Origin: Apus apus
Taxonomy: Eukaryota; Chordata; Aves; Apodiformes; Apodidae
DNA length: 64,000 nt
Assembly (NCBI RefSeq): GCF_020740795.1
Contig: NC_067295.1
Location: forward strand, 1,922,501-1,986,500
Direction of reading: 5' to 3'
Part shown: positions 20,827-33,610 of the stretch, piece after piece
Numbering within the stretch: the first letter of the stretch is position 1
How the letters are laid out: each line of letters opens with the position of its first letter
Position numbers and translations under genes: made by a program
The notes under the pieces: generated by a model
Database searches by the model: none
The model's input: only the letters and a program-made list of their open reading frames with translations
Told to the model about the DNA's origin: nothing

Positions 20827-21648
20827 AGGATGCGTGGAGCCCCCGAGGGCTTCCCCGACGTATGCACTAATGAAGGAATGAAGATGAAGAGTGGGGAGAG
20901 CCGCGATAGTTTCCGAAGTGCCTCCTGAGCCACTGGGAACTCTGCTCGTTGTGACTGGACGTCCCCTTGCTTCAAAACTCTCCAAAAGGACAGAGCTCTA
21001 TTTTTCTTTAATTAATACAATTATTAAAAAAAAAAAAAAATCATAAAAATAACTAAAAAAGAAAAAGGAGACAAAAAAAAATTAAAAGGACTGGCAATTC
21101 CTTTTGAATAAATGAAGGACAAAACCATTTGACTCCTCTGTGAGGACTGAACTGAATTTACTCGTCATGGAAGTTGAGAAGTGCAAAAGTGGAGCAGGAG
21201 GGTAGGAACGGGGGGAAGAAAATAAAAAAGCTGTTCAAGACTTTAAGGGTCTATTGCAATGTGAGGAACGGACCAACCTTGAGGGCAAGAACTCACTCGG
21301 ACCAATGTGGATGAAACCCAAAAACCTGGCTATTCCGTGGAACAATCTCGTGGGAGCAAAGAGTCTGGTGGGACCAACCAATTAAATGTCTGAAGTGTTT
21401 GTTTTTTTTTAGTCAAGAGTTCTTCTAAGCAAGGTTTGGCTGTAATTAACATTTTGTTTTGGTTTTTTTGGAAGCTTAAAGTGTTTTGGTTTTGTTTGTT
21501 ATTTTTTTTTTTTAATCTGTTAAATATGTATTTATGTTCTGTATTATTTTGTCTTTTAATTAATGAAGTAATTTTGTGCAAAAAGTAGAATTTTAAAAGA
21601 TTTTAAAGATGGGGTGGGGAGGGAGTATAAAAATAGTGGAGATGATAC

Positions 21649-21654
21649 AATAAA
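21649..21654 (+). terminator. SOX8: SOX8 proximal poly(A) signal AATAAA
   Basis: AATAAA followed within about 30-50 bp by a strongly T/G-rich stretch (TTGTTTTTTGGGTTTTTTC), the expected downstream element. Cleavage would fall near 21670. Confidence 0.65.
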
Positions 21655-22421
21655 ATGGTGTTATGAGTCTATAGATTTTCCTTGTTTTTTGGGTTTTTTC
21701 ATTTTGAACCACTGAAGCAGACGTGGTTGAGAGAGGGACTTGAACAGACCTGGTCACCAATGGGAAACTCAACTGGGAATGCAAAATAACGAGGTGGGGG
21801 GGGAAATTACTAATTACACAGGGAGGTTAAAAAGATTTTAAAAAGGAGCAGGGAATTTTTCTGGCTACCTGCTTTGGGGGGTTCAAATTGGATGTCAGGC
21901 ATTGCAGAGTCTTTGTACACCTTCAGAACCAGGACTACTTTATAGGAAGATGTAATTTAATGAGAAATTATCAACTTCTGCTTTAATTTTGGCTTCTAGG
22001 GACCAGATATCACCCATCAAGCTGTGAAACTAAAATCTTCTCCACTAAAAAAAAATGTTTAGGTACTTAGTTTTAGACTAATATTTCATTGATATATTTC
22101 TACTTCTTCCATTGTATGCTGAGCATATAATAACCATCTATTTTATGGTAAATTGTGCCTTTAAAAACTTTGTAAATCTAAAAACACATTTCAGAGGTTA
22201 TCATCTTTTTACCTTTTCTATGTTTCCTACTCTTTTTCTAAAAATATTTTTTGCATATTTCCTTTTGGGGGAGGTGGGGGTGGGGGAAAGTACAGAAAGC
22301 TCGTTTTTATGCAATCTATTTTTCTGTATAAAGTTTGAAACACTTTGGCTGTTACTTATCTGTTCTCTTCACTAGCTTCTGACTAAGCAATGCTAACTTT
22401 TGTACAGATCAATTTGATAAA

Positions 22422-22427
22422 ATTAAA
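22422..22427 (+). terminator. SOX8: SOX8 distal poly(A) signal ATTAAA
   Basis: ATTAAA preceded by a TGTA word (22401) and followed by GT/T-rich sequence (GTACGTGTGATGTTTTC). Cleavage would fall near 22445. Confidence 0.5.
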
Positions 22428-22449
22428 AATTGCTTTTTATCAAGTACGT

Positions 22450-25400
22450 GTGATGTTTTCTTTCTGCTTGAGCCTGTTTCTCTGCTGAAGAGAAATGCAG
22501 AGAACAGTTTCAAAACAGACAGGATATTCAGAATAAAATACTTTGGATCAAGGTTTTCTCAGTTCCCCTAATGTGCTGGTTTGTTGGTTTTTGGTTTGTT
22601 ATTTTTCTTGCTCCCTTTCCCGGTATTTAAGGTGTCGTACGATGAGATTTTACATTTTTTATTCTTCACTTCCTTGAGAAGTACATTTCCATGCCCGTAA
22701 TCCCAAGGATTTCATAGGATTTCATTGAGACTGCTCACATGAGGAAGGGTTTGTGAGGTCAGACTGTGCATGGTTTTAGCCCAAGTGCATTTTGTTCTCT
22801 ACAGCACGTAGGAATTTTACAGCAACAAATTCTGTTTTCTGGTTGTAAATACTTCTTAATTATGATAGCAACAAAATTATATGTTACATGTAGTGGTTGT
22901 GTTGTTTGATTGATTTTTTTTTTTTTAAAATACGGTCATTAAAATTGTTATATTTGTGACTTTATTTTTTTTTTTCCTTATATAAATTAAGTTGCAGTTT
23001 GTGTTCAGGAAAAACTGGTGCAAGATTTTCAGGCCAGGCCCTAATTGGGAGGGAAAGATCAGGATGAGGGAAATCCAGCCTGAGGAATGAGCTCAGGGCT
23101 TGGTTGTAGTGAAGCCCTGTGGAAAATGTTTTAACATGGGGAAAATAAATGTGATGACAATTAATGAAGCTCAAGAACATTAATAAAGTCTGAACAACAG
23201 AGTCCCAATGCTAATGTGCTGTTTGCAGTATCAGCCAAGAGCTATCTTGCCAGAGTGTCTGTAACTGGACACCATTTTCTCTGTGCTCATTTACAGAAGT
23301 GCCAGCAAAAATGAGGATTATGCTATAAGCCAACACTGCAGAGTAACTTTCCGAGGAGACTTTCCTTTCCCCTTTCCCCTCCCTCCAGTTACAACATGAG
23401 TTTTAAGTTGTATCCCAACTCATGCTTGAAAAATAGATGTCTTTTGGCTTTGTCTGTTCTGCATCTTGAGGTAGAGAGTCCTTTCCAAAGTCAAACACTT
23501 TGGGCAAAAGAGAAAAAAGGGTGAGCTGGGAATAGAAGTGCTTATCTTTAATTTCTTCTGGATGTTTAATAGCAAAGCTTACAGTGAATTCACTGGTATC
23601 TAGATTAAGCTTTAAAACAGAGTTAAAATCTGATGATATTGTAAATCACCCACAAATATTGAAATAAAAAATTGTACCGAAGCCTCTCTGGCTCATGGGA
23701 GAATGTGATGGGATCTGTGCACCCAGCAGGATGGGTCCCAGCTGCAGGATCAGGGAACATCCTGGTGTGTCGTGCCAGCCCTGCCTTCCCAGCACAGGGG
23801 GACGTGTGACCGTGCAGGTCCCACAGCCACAGGGGGCTTGTGCTCTGCCCTGCTGGGTGCTGGGCGGGGGGCTCTGGGTGGATGTGGGGCCCCTGGGCCA
23901 GCCTGGTGACTGCACTGAGGAGACACACATCCAAAATACATGGTTCTTAAATCTCATTCTCTTTTGTCCATACTTACTTGCCACTTGTTCCTGCTTTCTA
24001 CATGCTTTGCAAAGTCAATCTAACTTTTACTAATATTTACAGCAATAAAATCTGATTGATTTGTGCTGTTCGGTGGGTACAGGTAGTAATGGGAGCCCTG
24101 GGGACTCCTCTGCAGCTCCTGGAAGCAGCTCCTGTTTGAAAAGCTGATTTTGAACTGTGACATTCAATATTTATTTATTTTAATATTTTTTTCCCCCCCT
24201 GCCCTCAGAGTCAGGGATACTCACTGCACATTTCCTGAGTGAAATTCAAAGGCAGCACAAAATAGATGTTCAAGAAGGTGATAGCCAGGTGGAATTCACT
24301 GGCCTGAATAATCTGGTGACTCAAGCTTCAGGGTGTGCTGGAAATTTCTAAGAGCACCAGAAGTTCACTCCCCAAGCCCAGATTTACACTTAAACTTACG
24401 AGTCTCCCATTTAATTTCCTTAGGAGAAAAACACTGATGGGGGGGAACAGTTTCTACTCAGAGAAGAGCATTTTGGTTTAAAATTAATGCTGCTTGTAGA
24501 AATGCATTTTCATGCATTGTCCTTCTCTTTTATGTGTAGATATTGTCTACAGAAAGAGAAGTGATTTTCCAGGAGCTGAGGTGAATGGCAGCATTGTGTG
24601 TCCCCAGCTCGGCTCTGATGGCTCTTGTGTTGGCGTGAATCTGGAATGTCTCTGCAGAAGTCAATGAGATCAGGTGAAACCAAGCCTGGCTTTTGACCCC
24701 TGGCTGTCAACAAAAAAGGGTTCTCAAGATAATTGCAGGAATACACAAGCGGTAGAAGTTCCTCTTATTTATTTATTTTATTGTATTTTTGGTGCAGAGA
24801 ACACTGAATGTTGTTATTTGTCTGAATTGCTCAGAAGATACTCTTTAGTAAGAAAGAGGAAATGAATTTTATAGACCATATCAACATTCCTTCTGCATGG
24901 TGGAAAATGAAAAAGTCCCTTCCCATCCTCCTTATTATAACTTTTCCTGGAGTGGCATCAACTTTTGTTACACACTTCTTACAGCTGGGTGTTAGGTTTA
25001 TGGCAAAGAATTTCTTACATGGCTCTTCTATGACCGTGTTCAGCTTTAATAACCTGCTGCATGGCAGCAGATTCTCAGTCTTCAAGAGCATCAGGTTGGG
25101 TCCAATAAATTCAGATTTCTTTTAAGTCTGAATGTATATTTTTAAGCATTAATTCACCAAACCAAGGGCTCCAAACTCCCTTTCTGGGGGGTGGGAGTGG
25201 AAGCAGGGAGTTTCCCATCAACTCCTGCCCACTTCATGGTGATGGAAGGAGGAACCACAGCTCCCAGGAGAGATAATGTCCCCTACCTCACCAGAGCTCC
25301 ACTTCCTTGGAGATCCTCCAGAGGCTCCACAAGGTTTTTTGGGGGATTAATCACATGGCAGTGTAATTATAGAAGCATGGGGAACTACACATGACTGTGG

Positions 25401-26149
25401 GAGTCAGGGAGACACAGTCCAGCCCGAGTCCCAACTCCTGCACCACTGCTTCATTGATCCAGGCTGGTGTCATTTGAAGTTCACTTTATGTGTCTTATAT
25501 GCAAGAATTAAGGATGGCACCAAGTGGTGAAGGATGAGTCCTGGGGAGGGGAAGCCATTTCCCAAAGGAGTCAGCAGGAGCTAAGAATAGTTCCCAGAGC
25601 CCAAACCACAGAAAATGGTGTTTATTTCAAATGGTTTGATTCTCCTGCCATCCCACAATCCCAGCTGGTGCCAGAGCCACAGATGTTGCAGGACAATCCC
25701 TGTGGATGTGATGTGGTGCAGGGGTTGCTCCCTGATGCAAAGCGTGGGATTTTGGGGATGACAGCCCTTTGCTCAGCCCAGGCAGCTCATGGTGGGTCTT
25801 GGGCCATAAGGTTTCTGCCACAGAGCATTTGCAGAGAAATGCAGGTCCCGGGAGCGGGGCTGTGGCTGGAGTCATGGCTGCTTTTATGGCTTAGGTGGAA
25901 AGTGAGTTTGTTTTTTTGCAGGATCTCACAGCAGGAGGAGGCAACCAGCAGGCAGCACCTTTTTATAAAACCACACAGTCTGCTCTGAAAAAAACAGCGT
26001 AACAGGGCTCAGAAAGCAAACCTACCCTGGCTTGTGCTGCTGCCTGCCAAAGGTGCTGCCTGGGGGACAGCCACCACAGTGTCACCAGTGGGATGGCCAC
26101 TGCCACTAGCCAGGGGGCTCTTGCTCCAAAATGGTTTAGCACTTGGATA
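22450..26149. other. SOX8 downstream flank, no gene seen
   Basis: Begins T-rich (poly-T runs near 22914-22927 and 22965-22977), then becomes mixed sequence. No coding exon, RNA gene or transposon is recognised. Open frames such as 25524-25988 have no domain content. Confidence 0.6.
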
Positions 26150-26362
26150 AACCTTCCTGCGAGGGTGGTGAGACACCAGCACATATCGCCCAGGGAAGTT
26201 GTGGCTGCCCCATCCCTGGAAGTGTCCAAGGCCAGGCTGAATGGAGCTTGGAGCAACCTGGTCTTGTTGGAGGTGTCCCTCCCCATGGCAGGGGATTGCA
26301 ACTGGATGATCTTTAAGGTCCCTTCCAACCCAAACCAGTCTGGGATTCTGTGATTCAATGAT
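26150..26362 (+). mobile_element. CR1 LINE 3' fragment (+ orientation)
   Basis: Contains the diagnostic avian CR1 3' sequence: GAGGGTGGTGAGACACCAG, GCCCCATCCCTGGAAGTGT, GGAGCAACCTGGTCT, GATGATCTTTAAGGTCCC, then a GATTCTGTGATTCAATGAT end. CR1 elements are non-LTR retrotransposons, usually 5'-truncated. This one is only the last ~210 bp, diverged and non-coding. Confidence 0.92.
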
Positions 26363-26799
26363 CTATGCATATGGTGGGTGCTGCTGAAAGAGCCACTGCT
26401 GCTCCCACCGACCCTTGTTAAGCTGCTCCCATATGGCCAGGGAGCTCAGCCATGCACAGTGTGCTACTGGTTTAACTGGGGTGTTGGTTTTGACCTGATT
26501 TAGTGAAGCCCATGAAAAAAAAAAAAGCCAGTCGGACACACTTATTCAGGTTTAGAAGGCGGCTGCTCCCAGTTTATCTTAAACAGATCAGGAGTGAAAA
26601 ACGAGCCCCTCCTAATCCAAAATCTGAGAGTCCATCCCTGCCTCTGCCGCCTGCTCCCAGGCCCGTGCTGGTTTAGGGAAAGGGTGCAAAGCTGCTGGGA
26701 AGCTCCTCCTGGGCAAGGAACACGGCCCCGAGCCCCCCCGCCCTGCTGGCATCTCCTGGCACCCCTCCTGCTCCCCGATTTGTTTGTGGATGTGTGCAC
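26363..26799. other. unannotated, no gene seen
   Basis: Mixed sequence with a short A run at 26515-26526. Nothing recognisable. Confidence 0.5.
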
Positions 26800-27450
26800 A
26801 GGCAATATTGTGACTGTCAGAGACGTGATATTCAAACATTTACCCAAAATACCTCTGCCTGCCTCTCTCCTCCCCTCTCTCATCCCCCTCCTCCTCCTTT
26901 CAGGTTTAGCTGAGGTTTTTTTTTTTGGTGCATGCGTGCCTGAATTCCCACTGTGGCGCTGGAGGTCTTCACCCAGGAAAGGGTTAAGCGTTTTGAAAGG
27001 TCTTGTTTGAGGTAGAGTGAATCTTAACCACCACACACATAACGAATGCGAAACAGCCTGAATTGCTGGTGAGGAGCCAAGAGCACAAGAGAGGAGCTGC
27101 TGAATTTTAATGATTCATTATTGCATGGAAGGCCTTTGTCTTCCTTTATCCGGTGCACAATAAAAGAATTAATTGGACAGAAAATGGCAGGGCAAAGAAC
27201 TGACAAGTCATTAAGGGGCTCTGAATGGCTGATTAGGTGCACATTGGGGGTGGAATTTCAACTGCACTGTTTCAGCAAGGGCTCCGGAATAATAATGGCG
27301 TGGCACAGTTTATATTTTGTATGCAGTACCAGAAAGGCCTTTATGTTGGCATTGTGGTGCTATTTATTATGCTGTCTATTTAGCCATTGTTGGCATTGTG
27401 TTTGCCATAAGAATGCACAAACAAAGTTGGGATTTTAAAATTTTTTCCCC
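26800..27450. promoter_or_regulatory. candidate conserved non-coding element
   Basis: After a CT-rich stretch (26860-26900), the block is rich in developmental transcription factor words: TTAATGATTCATTATTGC (27106-27123), AATTAATTGG (27168-27177), CATTAAGGGG and AATAATAATGG. It has no stop-free frame of note and no repeat signature. The call is by texture only. Confidence 0.35.
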
Positions 27451-28218
27451 CCCTAACTTCACGAAGGCAAAATAATTGGGAATCCTCATCTCCCTCCGCG
27501 GATAGTTTTATCAATTTTTGTGTGCACGTCCAGAAGTGGCAGTAAATATTTAGACTTGTGAGAAGTAGCTTCATTTAGAAAAAGGAAAAGAACTAATAAA
27601 CTTCTCCCACTTCCCTCTTGTTCCCAAAGAGCTGCTGGTTGGGGAAGCCTCGTGCAGCTGGTGGAGCCCCCGTGAGCGACGGGGCACTGACCACTTCCAC
27701 ACCCCGACGCCGGGAGGATGCAGCTCAAGGAAAAGCAGCCAGCTGGAATTATTGGTAGCTAGGAAGTTCATTGAACATCTCACACACGGACCCTTTGAGG
27801 CAGCTTCTGCCAAAGTTTCCTTGTTGTTGTTGATGTTAAGCAGTTGCCTGCGAGTTATAAGAGAAACCACACACACAGAAGGGAAAGAAAGGATCATAAA
27901 TAAATAAATAAAACCCCAGCACGTTGGGTAGGTGTGATGCTGAAGAGGAATGTGTTTTGTTTTTTTTTTATAAGAGGATAACAAATAGGAATAGTATTTT
28001 GCTGTCAGGTTTGTACCCAGCCAGTAGAAAGTTTCAAGGGAAAAAAAAAGGAGAAATTTTAATGAAAATATAGTTGTTCTTCTTATTTTTTTTTTACCCC
28101 CCCTGCAAAGGTTTCATTGCAGCCTGATGGAAGCAGAAAGCTGTTGTCTGACCAAGAGGTTTTAATTTGATAAAGATCACAGTTTACATTTTGCTCAGAG
28201 GATAACCCTGGAGGATTT

Positions 28219-28268
28219 GCAGAGGAAAACTTCCTTTCTGATTGCAGAAGAAAACTTCCTTTCTGACG
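28219..28268. repeat. 25-bp tandem duplication
   Basis: Two adjacent near-identical 25-bp copies of a GCAGARGAAAACTTCCTTTC-containing unit, differing at about three bases. Confidence 0.85.
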
Positions 28269-29109
28269 AGGTCCCTCCTGTCCCCAGGATGCCACCCCAC
28301 CTGGCTGCTGTTTGATAACCAAAGGCACGATGCTCCCCCACTCCATCCTTGGCAGTGACGGTCCCTCTGCCTGCCTGGGTCATTCCTATGGGATTGCTAT
28401 CTCCCAGGGGCTGTGGGATGCCATGGGTGAAACCCAGCTCTCCAAAGAATAGAGGAGCACAAGTGTTTGAGGGTTCATGTACCTCATCCAGCTGTCCCTA
28501 CAGCCTGCCTATAATCTCCTGCCCACTTCTGAGGGAGCTGGGATGGACTGTTGCTGGCTCAGACGGGCAGCACAGCATTGCCAGTCTGCCTCTGCATCCT
28601 GAGCTATACCCCATCTCTGTCCTTCTTCCACCCCAGAAATCCATGTCAGGGAGATGTTGGCACCCTGTGAATCACCACAGCCCTGCTGGGCCAAGCTTGC
28701 ACACCACATCCTTCAGAAAACACCTCTCAGGTCCTGGCTGGAGGATACAGCAGGGATCGTTTGGTTTCTCCTCCTCTGCAGTCTTTGGTCTCTGTTTTTC
28801 CTGTCTGGGTGGGCTGGGGGCAGAGTGAGGGGTCTCATCCCCCAGAGGGTGTAGGGCAGAGTGGGCTGGAGCTGCCCTCCAGGTGCTGGAGCAAGATCTG
28901 GGGAGAGAACAAGGGATGTCACCTCCACCGGTGACACCAAAGTGTCCCCACAAAGCCCTTTGCAGAGGCTGCAGAAAGAAAGCAGGCTCCACATACACCC
29001 ATTTGCAGATAAATCTCCCCCAAAAAGCAGCCCAAAGTGATGTACCCCCCCACATTCCATACCTTTGCTCAGGGCCTGGCACTTTCTCATGCTTCTCCTT
29101 TATTTATTT

Positions 29110-29350
29110 TTTTCCCCCTGGACACTATGAGCTAATAAGGGGTTAACAACGTACGTATAAATTTGGAAACGTGAGAGGGGATTTGGGTGTCAGGGAGATG
29201 GATGAGCTGCAATCTGAAACTTTTTTAGGTAAGAATAAGTGAAAAGGAAAATGAGGTTATTACAAAATACGCCATTCTCAGTCGAATACAGCCCCTCTGT
29301 AATCATTTTAAGGGGCAGCTAGTGGCACTCGGGAAGTAAAGGCATGTGTG
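29110..29350. promoter_or_regulatory. candidate conserved non-coding element
   Basis: AT-rich block with GAGCTAATAAGGGGTTAAC (29129-29147), ACGTACGT (29150-29157), GGTTATTAC and GTAATCATTTTAAGG, flanked by less structured DNA. Its word content resembles homeodomain- and HNF1-type sites. No coding potential. Confidence 0.3.
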
Positions 29351-29704
29351 TCAAACAAACACAGAATAAAATCATAAAAAAAAAGAGGTGGGAAGGTAGC
29401 TGGTTCCACTGGGAATTGTAATGTTCCTCCTGAGACCTCAGCTTCTTAACGGTGTGAAAGGAGAGAAAAATAAATCTGTGTGTGTGTATTGATACTGCTG
29501 TTTGAGCTCCTCCCTTTTTGCTGCAGCTGGGAAGGAGGTAAAGGGAAAAGCTGCTCTGGGTGATGAGGAGTACATGAGCTGGGGAGTGCTGGTGTCCCCT
29601 GAGCTTGGGTACACCACCTGCCTCTCTGCCACCAGAGCACTCTCACTGCAATCATCTTGGCCTCTTAGCCCCTGGAGCTGAACCACGAGCCACCAACATG
29701 CTTC

Positions 29705-30135
29705 ATGGAATCCTAGAATCCCTGACTGGTTTGGTTTCGAAGGACCTTAAAGATCATCTTAATTTAAAGCTCCTGCCATGGACAGGGACACCTTCCACTA
29801 GACCAGGTTGCTAAAAGCTCATCCAACCTGGCCTTAGACACTTCCAGGGATGGGGCAGCCACAGCTTCCCTGGGCAACTTGGACCAGTGTCTCACCACCC
29901 TCACAGGAAGGAATTTCTCCCTAATATCTCATCTTAATCTCCCCTCTTCCAGTTTTCATCCATCCCCCTTGTCCTCTCACTCCCTGCCCTTGTCCCAAGC
30001 CCCTCCCCAGCTTTCCTGCAGCCCCTTCAGGCACTGGAAGGTGCTCTAAGGCCTCCCTGGAGCCTTCTCTTCTCCAGGCTGAACACCCCAGCTCTCTCAG
30101 CCTGTTTCCAGAGCAGAGCTGCTCCAGCCCTGGAG
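29705..30135 (-). mobile_element. CR1 LINE 3' fragment (- orientation)
   Basis: The reverse complement carries the CR1 3' region. On the + strand one sees GGAATCCTAGAATCCCTGAC, then GAAGGACCTTAAAGATCAT, GACACCTTCCACTAGACCAG, GGGATGGGGCAGCCACAGC and CTTCTCTTCTCCAGGCTGAA. At about 430 bp it is the longest CR1 piece here. It is non-coding. Confidence 0.92.
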
Positions 30136-33100
30136 ACTAGCAAGTCAGCTCTTTTTGCAAACATCTCCTTTTCCTAACAAGGAGGACTTAATGCAACCCC
30201 TGATGAGCCCTTTGCAGGTGGGCAGCAATGTCCCAGGCTGTTGAGGTCCCCCAGTGCTTGCCCCTGTCCCTTTGAGGCTCTCACTGCCCAAGGGCCACCT
30301 GAACCCCAGAAGTTCTCTTGGCTTTGAGAACCTCTCCTGGTCAACAGATGGAGATGGGACAAAGCTGGACCCAAATGCACAAAATTCAGGCAGGAATCCA
30401 TATATTCTCAACATTTGGGAGAAATCAGAGCTGCGGAAGAGGAGCTTGGAGCGACGTCTACCGGAACAAAGTCAGGTGAGAGTTTCAGAGCCAGATCCGA
30501 CCATCCCTCAAGAGCTGTGTGTTCAAGCCCTGGAATGGTTGGCTGACATCCATGCCTGGTGATGGGATACAGAGAAGTTAAAAACATATCTAAAACACTT
30601 AACCAAATTCCCAGATGGAAGCAAGTTTATTTTTTTTTAATGAAAATAACTTAACAAAACATCCGAGTAGTAGATGTTTGTGTTCTATTTCTGGGAATGC
30701 CGGAAAGATCCTCTGAAACCCCCCAGAAAAAAAAAGAAATGCTGAAACAATTAACCCCAGACCATGCAGATATTCAGATCTACTTGGAAGAAAGAGAGAA
30801 GATGGAAATTTCTGCATGGGAAGAGAGCAAAGGTCTGTCTCAGGAGTATCCTGCAAAGGCACGTGTAGGTTCATCATGCAGAAGCAAACAAAAATCCCTG
30901 AAACCAGGGAAACAAACAGGGTTTGTATAAAATAGTCCTTCCTGGTCTGTGCCAGCCTCTGGCAAGCAGCAATTGCTGTCAGACCCTTGCATTGCCTCAG
31001 TGCTGTGCCTAGAACTTGAATTGTTTCCTCAAATTTGTCTAAGCCCCCTTTGAACCCAGCTCTGCCCTTGGCCTCTCCCGTGGCAGAGCTCTGCAGCTGG
31101 ACAAGTTTCTATGGAAAAAAAGAAAAAAGTCTTTCTTTTAATCTAATTGCAGCTTTCTGTTCAATTACCTTGTGGGACACTCGCCCATCATATCATGAGA
31201 CACACCAGAATGATCAGTCTCCTTTTCCCTTCTCCTTTCCCCATTTGGGGCTTTGCTGCCTACACCAGAAGACCTTGGACTTGGGCTGGAAAGAGTCTGC
31301 TAGAAGCAAGTTGTATCTTTTAGCTCCAAACCTTAAATATCCACTTTGGGCAGAATTTCTTCTCTGACTCTGACTCAATTCGCTCCTGGCACTGATGCTG
31401 GTGACATTTGTCTCATCCCAGTGTGAAGAATGGACTTTAAACATGCTTTAAAAGTCAGGATTTCCTGGTTTCTGAGCAATAAATCCTGCTTTCTGGGCCA
31501 TGTCTTCCAAGTGAAAAATTTCTAGATCTCTGGGAAAATACACTCTCGGGCAAACAGACAGAGTGAGGAAGGCTGCAGCATTGCCTGAAATGACATTTAT
31601 ATCTTGGATGGAGAAGCAGCCTGGACAGGACTGTCATACACATGCCTGCAGGAAGGAAGGATGCATCTGATGGGGCAGATGGAGCTTTCTTAGGCAAAGG
31701 TGCCAGAGTCAGGGCTGGATGTCACCAGAGACCAGGACAGCCACAGCCCTAAAGGAGCGATGTCTCCTCATCAGGAGGCTGAGACATGGGGTGCAGAAGA
31801 TGCTTCCCCATCCTCTTCTGCGGGGATGGCTGAACTTCCCCATCACCCACCTCCCCTGGGATCACAGAGTTTCCTGAGGTTTCAGGGACACCCAGCCCAA
31901 ACCCCAGGATACAGATCTTGAGCCCTAAATGGCATCTTTTGAATTTTCCCTTTTGCCTAATTACAGGGATTTATTTATTTTTTACCACTATGGGCTTGTT
32001 CCAAAGCCCAGTTGGCTCAGCAGAAGGCTTTCACAGGCTTTTGGATCAGACTTAGGCATTTGGACTACTTTTTCCTACAACAAATTATCCATTATTTGCT
32101 ATTTCTCATTTAATTATTAAGCAGAAGCTGCAGATACTAAGCTTCCAGGTGCCTTGAAATCAAGGACAAGACTCCCCTTGCCTTCAGAAGGTCCCTGGGT
32201 TTCACTCCAGCTCCTGACTCCACGGTGAGTTTGCAAACTGTGAAAAATGGATCCATGTTGTTAGGTTACAGGTCCAGTCCACTGTGTTTGGAGCCAGAGT
32301 GATAATAGACATGCTGAGCTGGACTTTGGCCAACATTTTTGTAGTCCAGCCACAACTGAGAGCTTAAGGCACCTCTGTGTATAACATCTGCTCTACCTTC
32401 TTGGGACTGGAGCTCTAACCACTCCAAGCATCGTCTCTAAACACGGGGATTAGGGAGGATTTAAGGCATCTGTTCCCTTGTGATCTGAGCTTCAGCTCTC
32501 TCAGGGTGTTTTATGAAGGTGAGAAACTCTGATGCTTTCACCTCAGTTAAAACCCTTGAATATTCTTGAAGAGTGTAGAAAATGAAGATACTAGTTGTCT
32601 TATTCTCACGGCAGTTTTTCTAGCTGGAGATGTGTCCCCTGCAGCCCCGTGGAGAAGGGCAGGCAGAGAATCCCACTGGACGTGCAAGGATGTGGTTTAG
32701 GAAGCAGAAACATTTTCATTCCTCTAACACCACTGAATTTTACTGTGGACTTCACTAGAGACTGCATGTTTGGAAACGGGATTTGCCTCTGCCTTAAGCA
32801 CTCAAAAAGTTGCTCTTGGTGTGCATCACCCACTCTTAGTGTCTGTCACCCTATACTTAGATCATGTCCTGGGTTCACCCCAGCCCAGAAATGCTCCTCG
32901 TCCCCTAGCCCTAGGGCAGTGCACACAGGGATGCCTTCCTCACAGATTCCCCTGTGGAGAGAAAAATTCCTATGGCAGTCTTCCTTATGGGTTATCTGAT
33001 GCTGTTTACACTCAGGTGGGCTCTGGTTGAAGCCAGACTTGCTGGAGTAGGGTGGGACATGAACTGCTGCTGCACAGACTGATGGCAACTGAGTGCAACA

Positions 33101-33299
33101 CATTTTCCCACACTGAAAAGAAACAATTTCTGACAGAAGTGTTGATTTGTCCTTTAAATTGGAAGCTTGACTATTGTCTGTAGGAAGAAGTGTTCATCTA
33201 CAGGGATTTCAGAAGCAACCAAGTCCTGGAGGAAAATCTTCACCCTCAGGACACCTGTCCCTCCCATAGAACTGTGACTCAGTGCCACGTCTGTAGGTG
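30136..33299. other. no gene seen
   Basis: Mixed DNA without recognisable exon, repeat or RNA gene. Open frames are short and typical of chance. Confidence 0.55.
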
Positions 33300-33610
33300 T
33301 TAAGCTCTATAGTGGCAGTTAATATATGCATACTTCTGGGTTCCCTCATTACCATTTCAGTTGGCTCGTTTACATAATAACACAGAAGAGAAGATCATTT
33401 GCATAAAATTAAAAAAAAATCAAATAACTGAATGTTGCTTTTATTTTGAAAGGCGCAGAGAATGAGCCTGTGAAGTTATTTATATCCCCGAAAGTAGCAA
33501 GGAGGCTAATCGGCAGGGAACCCTGCTTTCTGCACAAAATGGGACTTGACCACTTCAATTTATTCATGAGATATTAGCTCACTTATTGGAGGAGTTTTTT
33601 AAGCAGCTGG
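33300..33610. promoter_or_regulatory. candidate conserved non-coding element with octamer
   Basis: AT-rich block holding a perfect octamer ATTTGCAT (33397-33404), TTTACATAATAACAC, GAAGTTATTTATATCC, GGAGGCTAATCGG and TTCAATTTATTCATGAG. It is bounded on both sides by GC-richer unstructured DNA. Its texture is that of a developmental enhancer. Confidence 0.4.

Larger units (their letters stand above)
20827..22445 (+). other. SOX8: SOX8 3'UTR with alternative ends (predicted)
   Basis: AT-rich, with A and T runs (21016-21095, 21480-21515) and no open frame. Two credible ends exist: a proximal one after AATAAA at 21649 and a distal one after ATTAAA at 22422. A third AATAAA at 21107 lacks an obvious downstream U/GU-rich element. 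A G-rich run (22266-22286) would lie in the long form only. The choice of end is inferred. Confidence 0.65.
27451..29703. other. no gene seen; contains a small tandem duplication and a candidate element
   Basis: Includes a 25-bp unit duplicated in tandem at 28219-28243 and 28244-28268 (GCAGARGAAAACTTCCTTTC core). It also includes an AT-rich, possibly conserved block at 29110-29350. Other sequence is unremarkable. Confidence 0.55.

Noticed and set aside
20446..20985. - strand 179-codon Gly/Val-rich frame
   Set aside because: Shadow of SOX8 exon 3 on the opposite strand.
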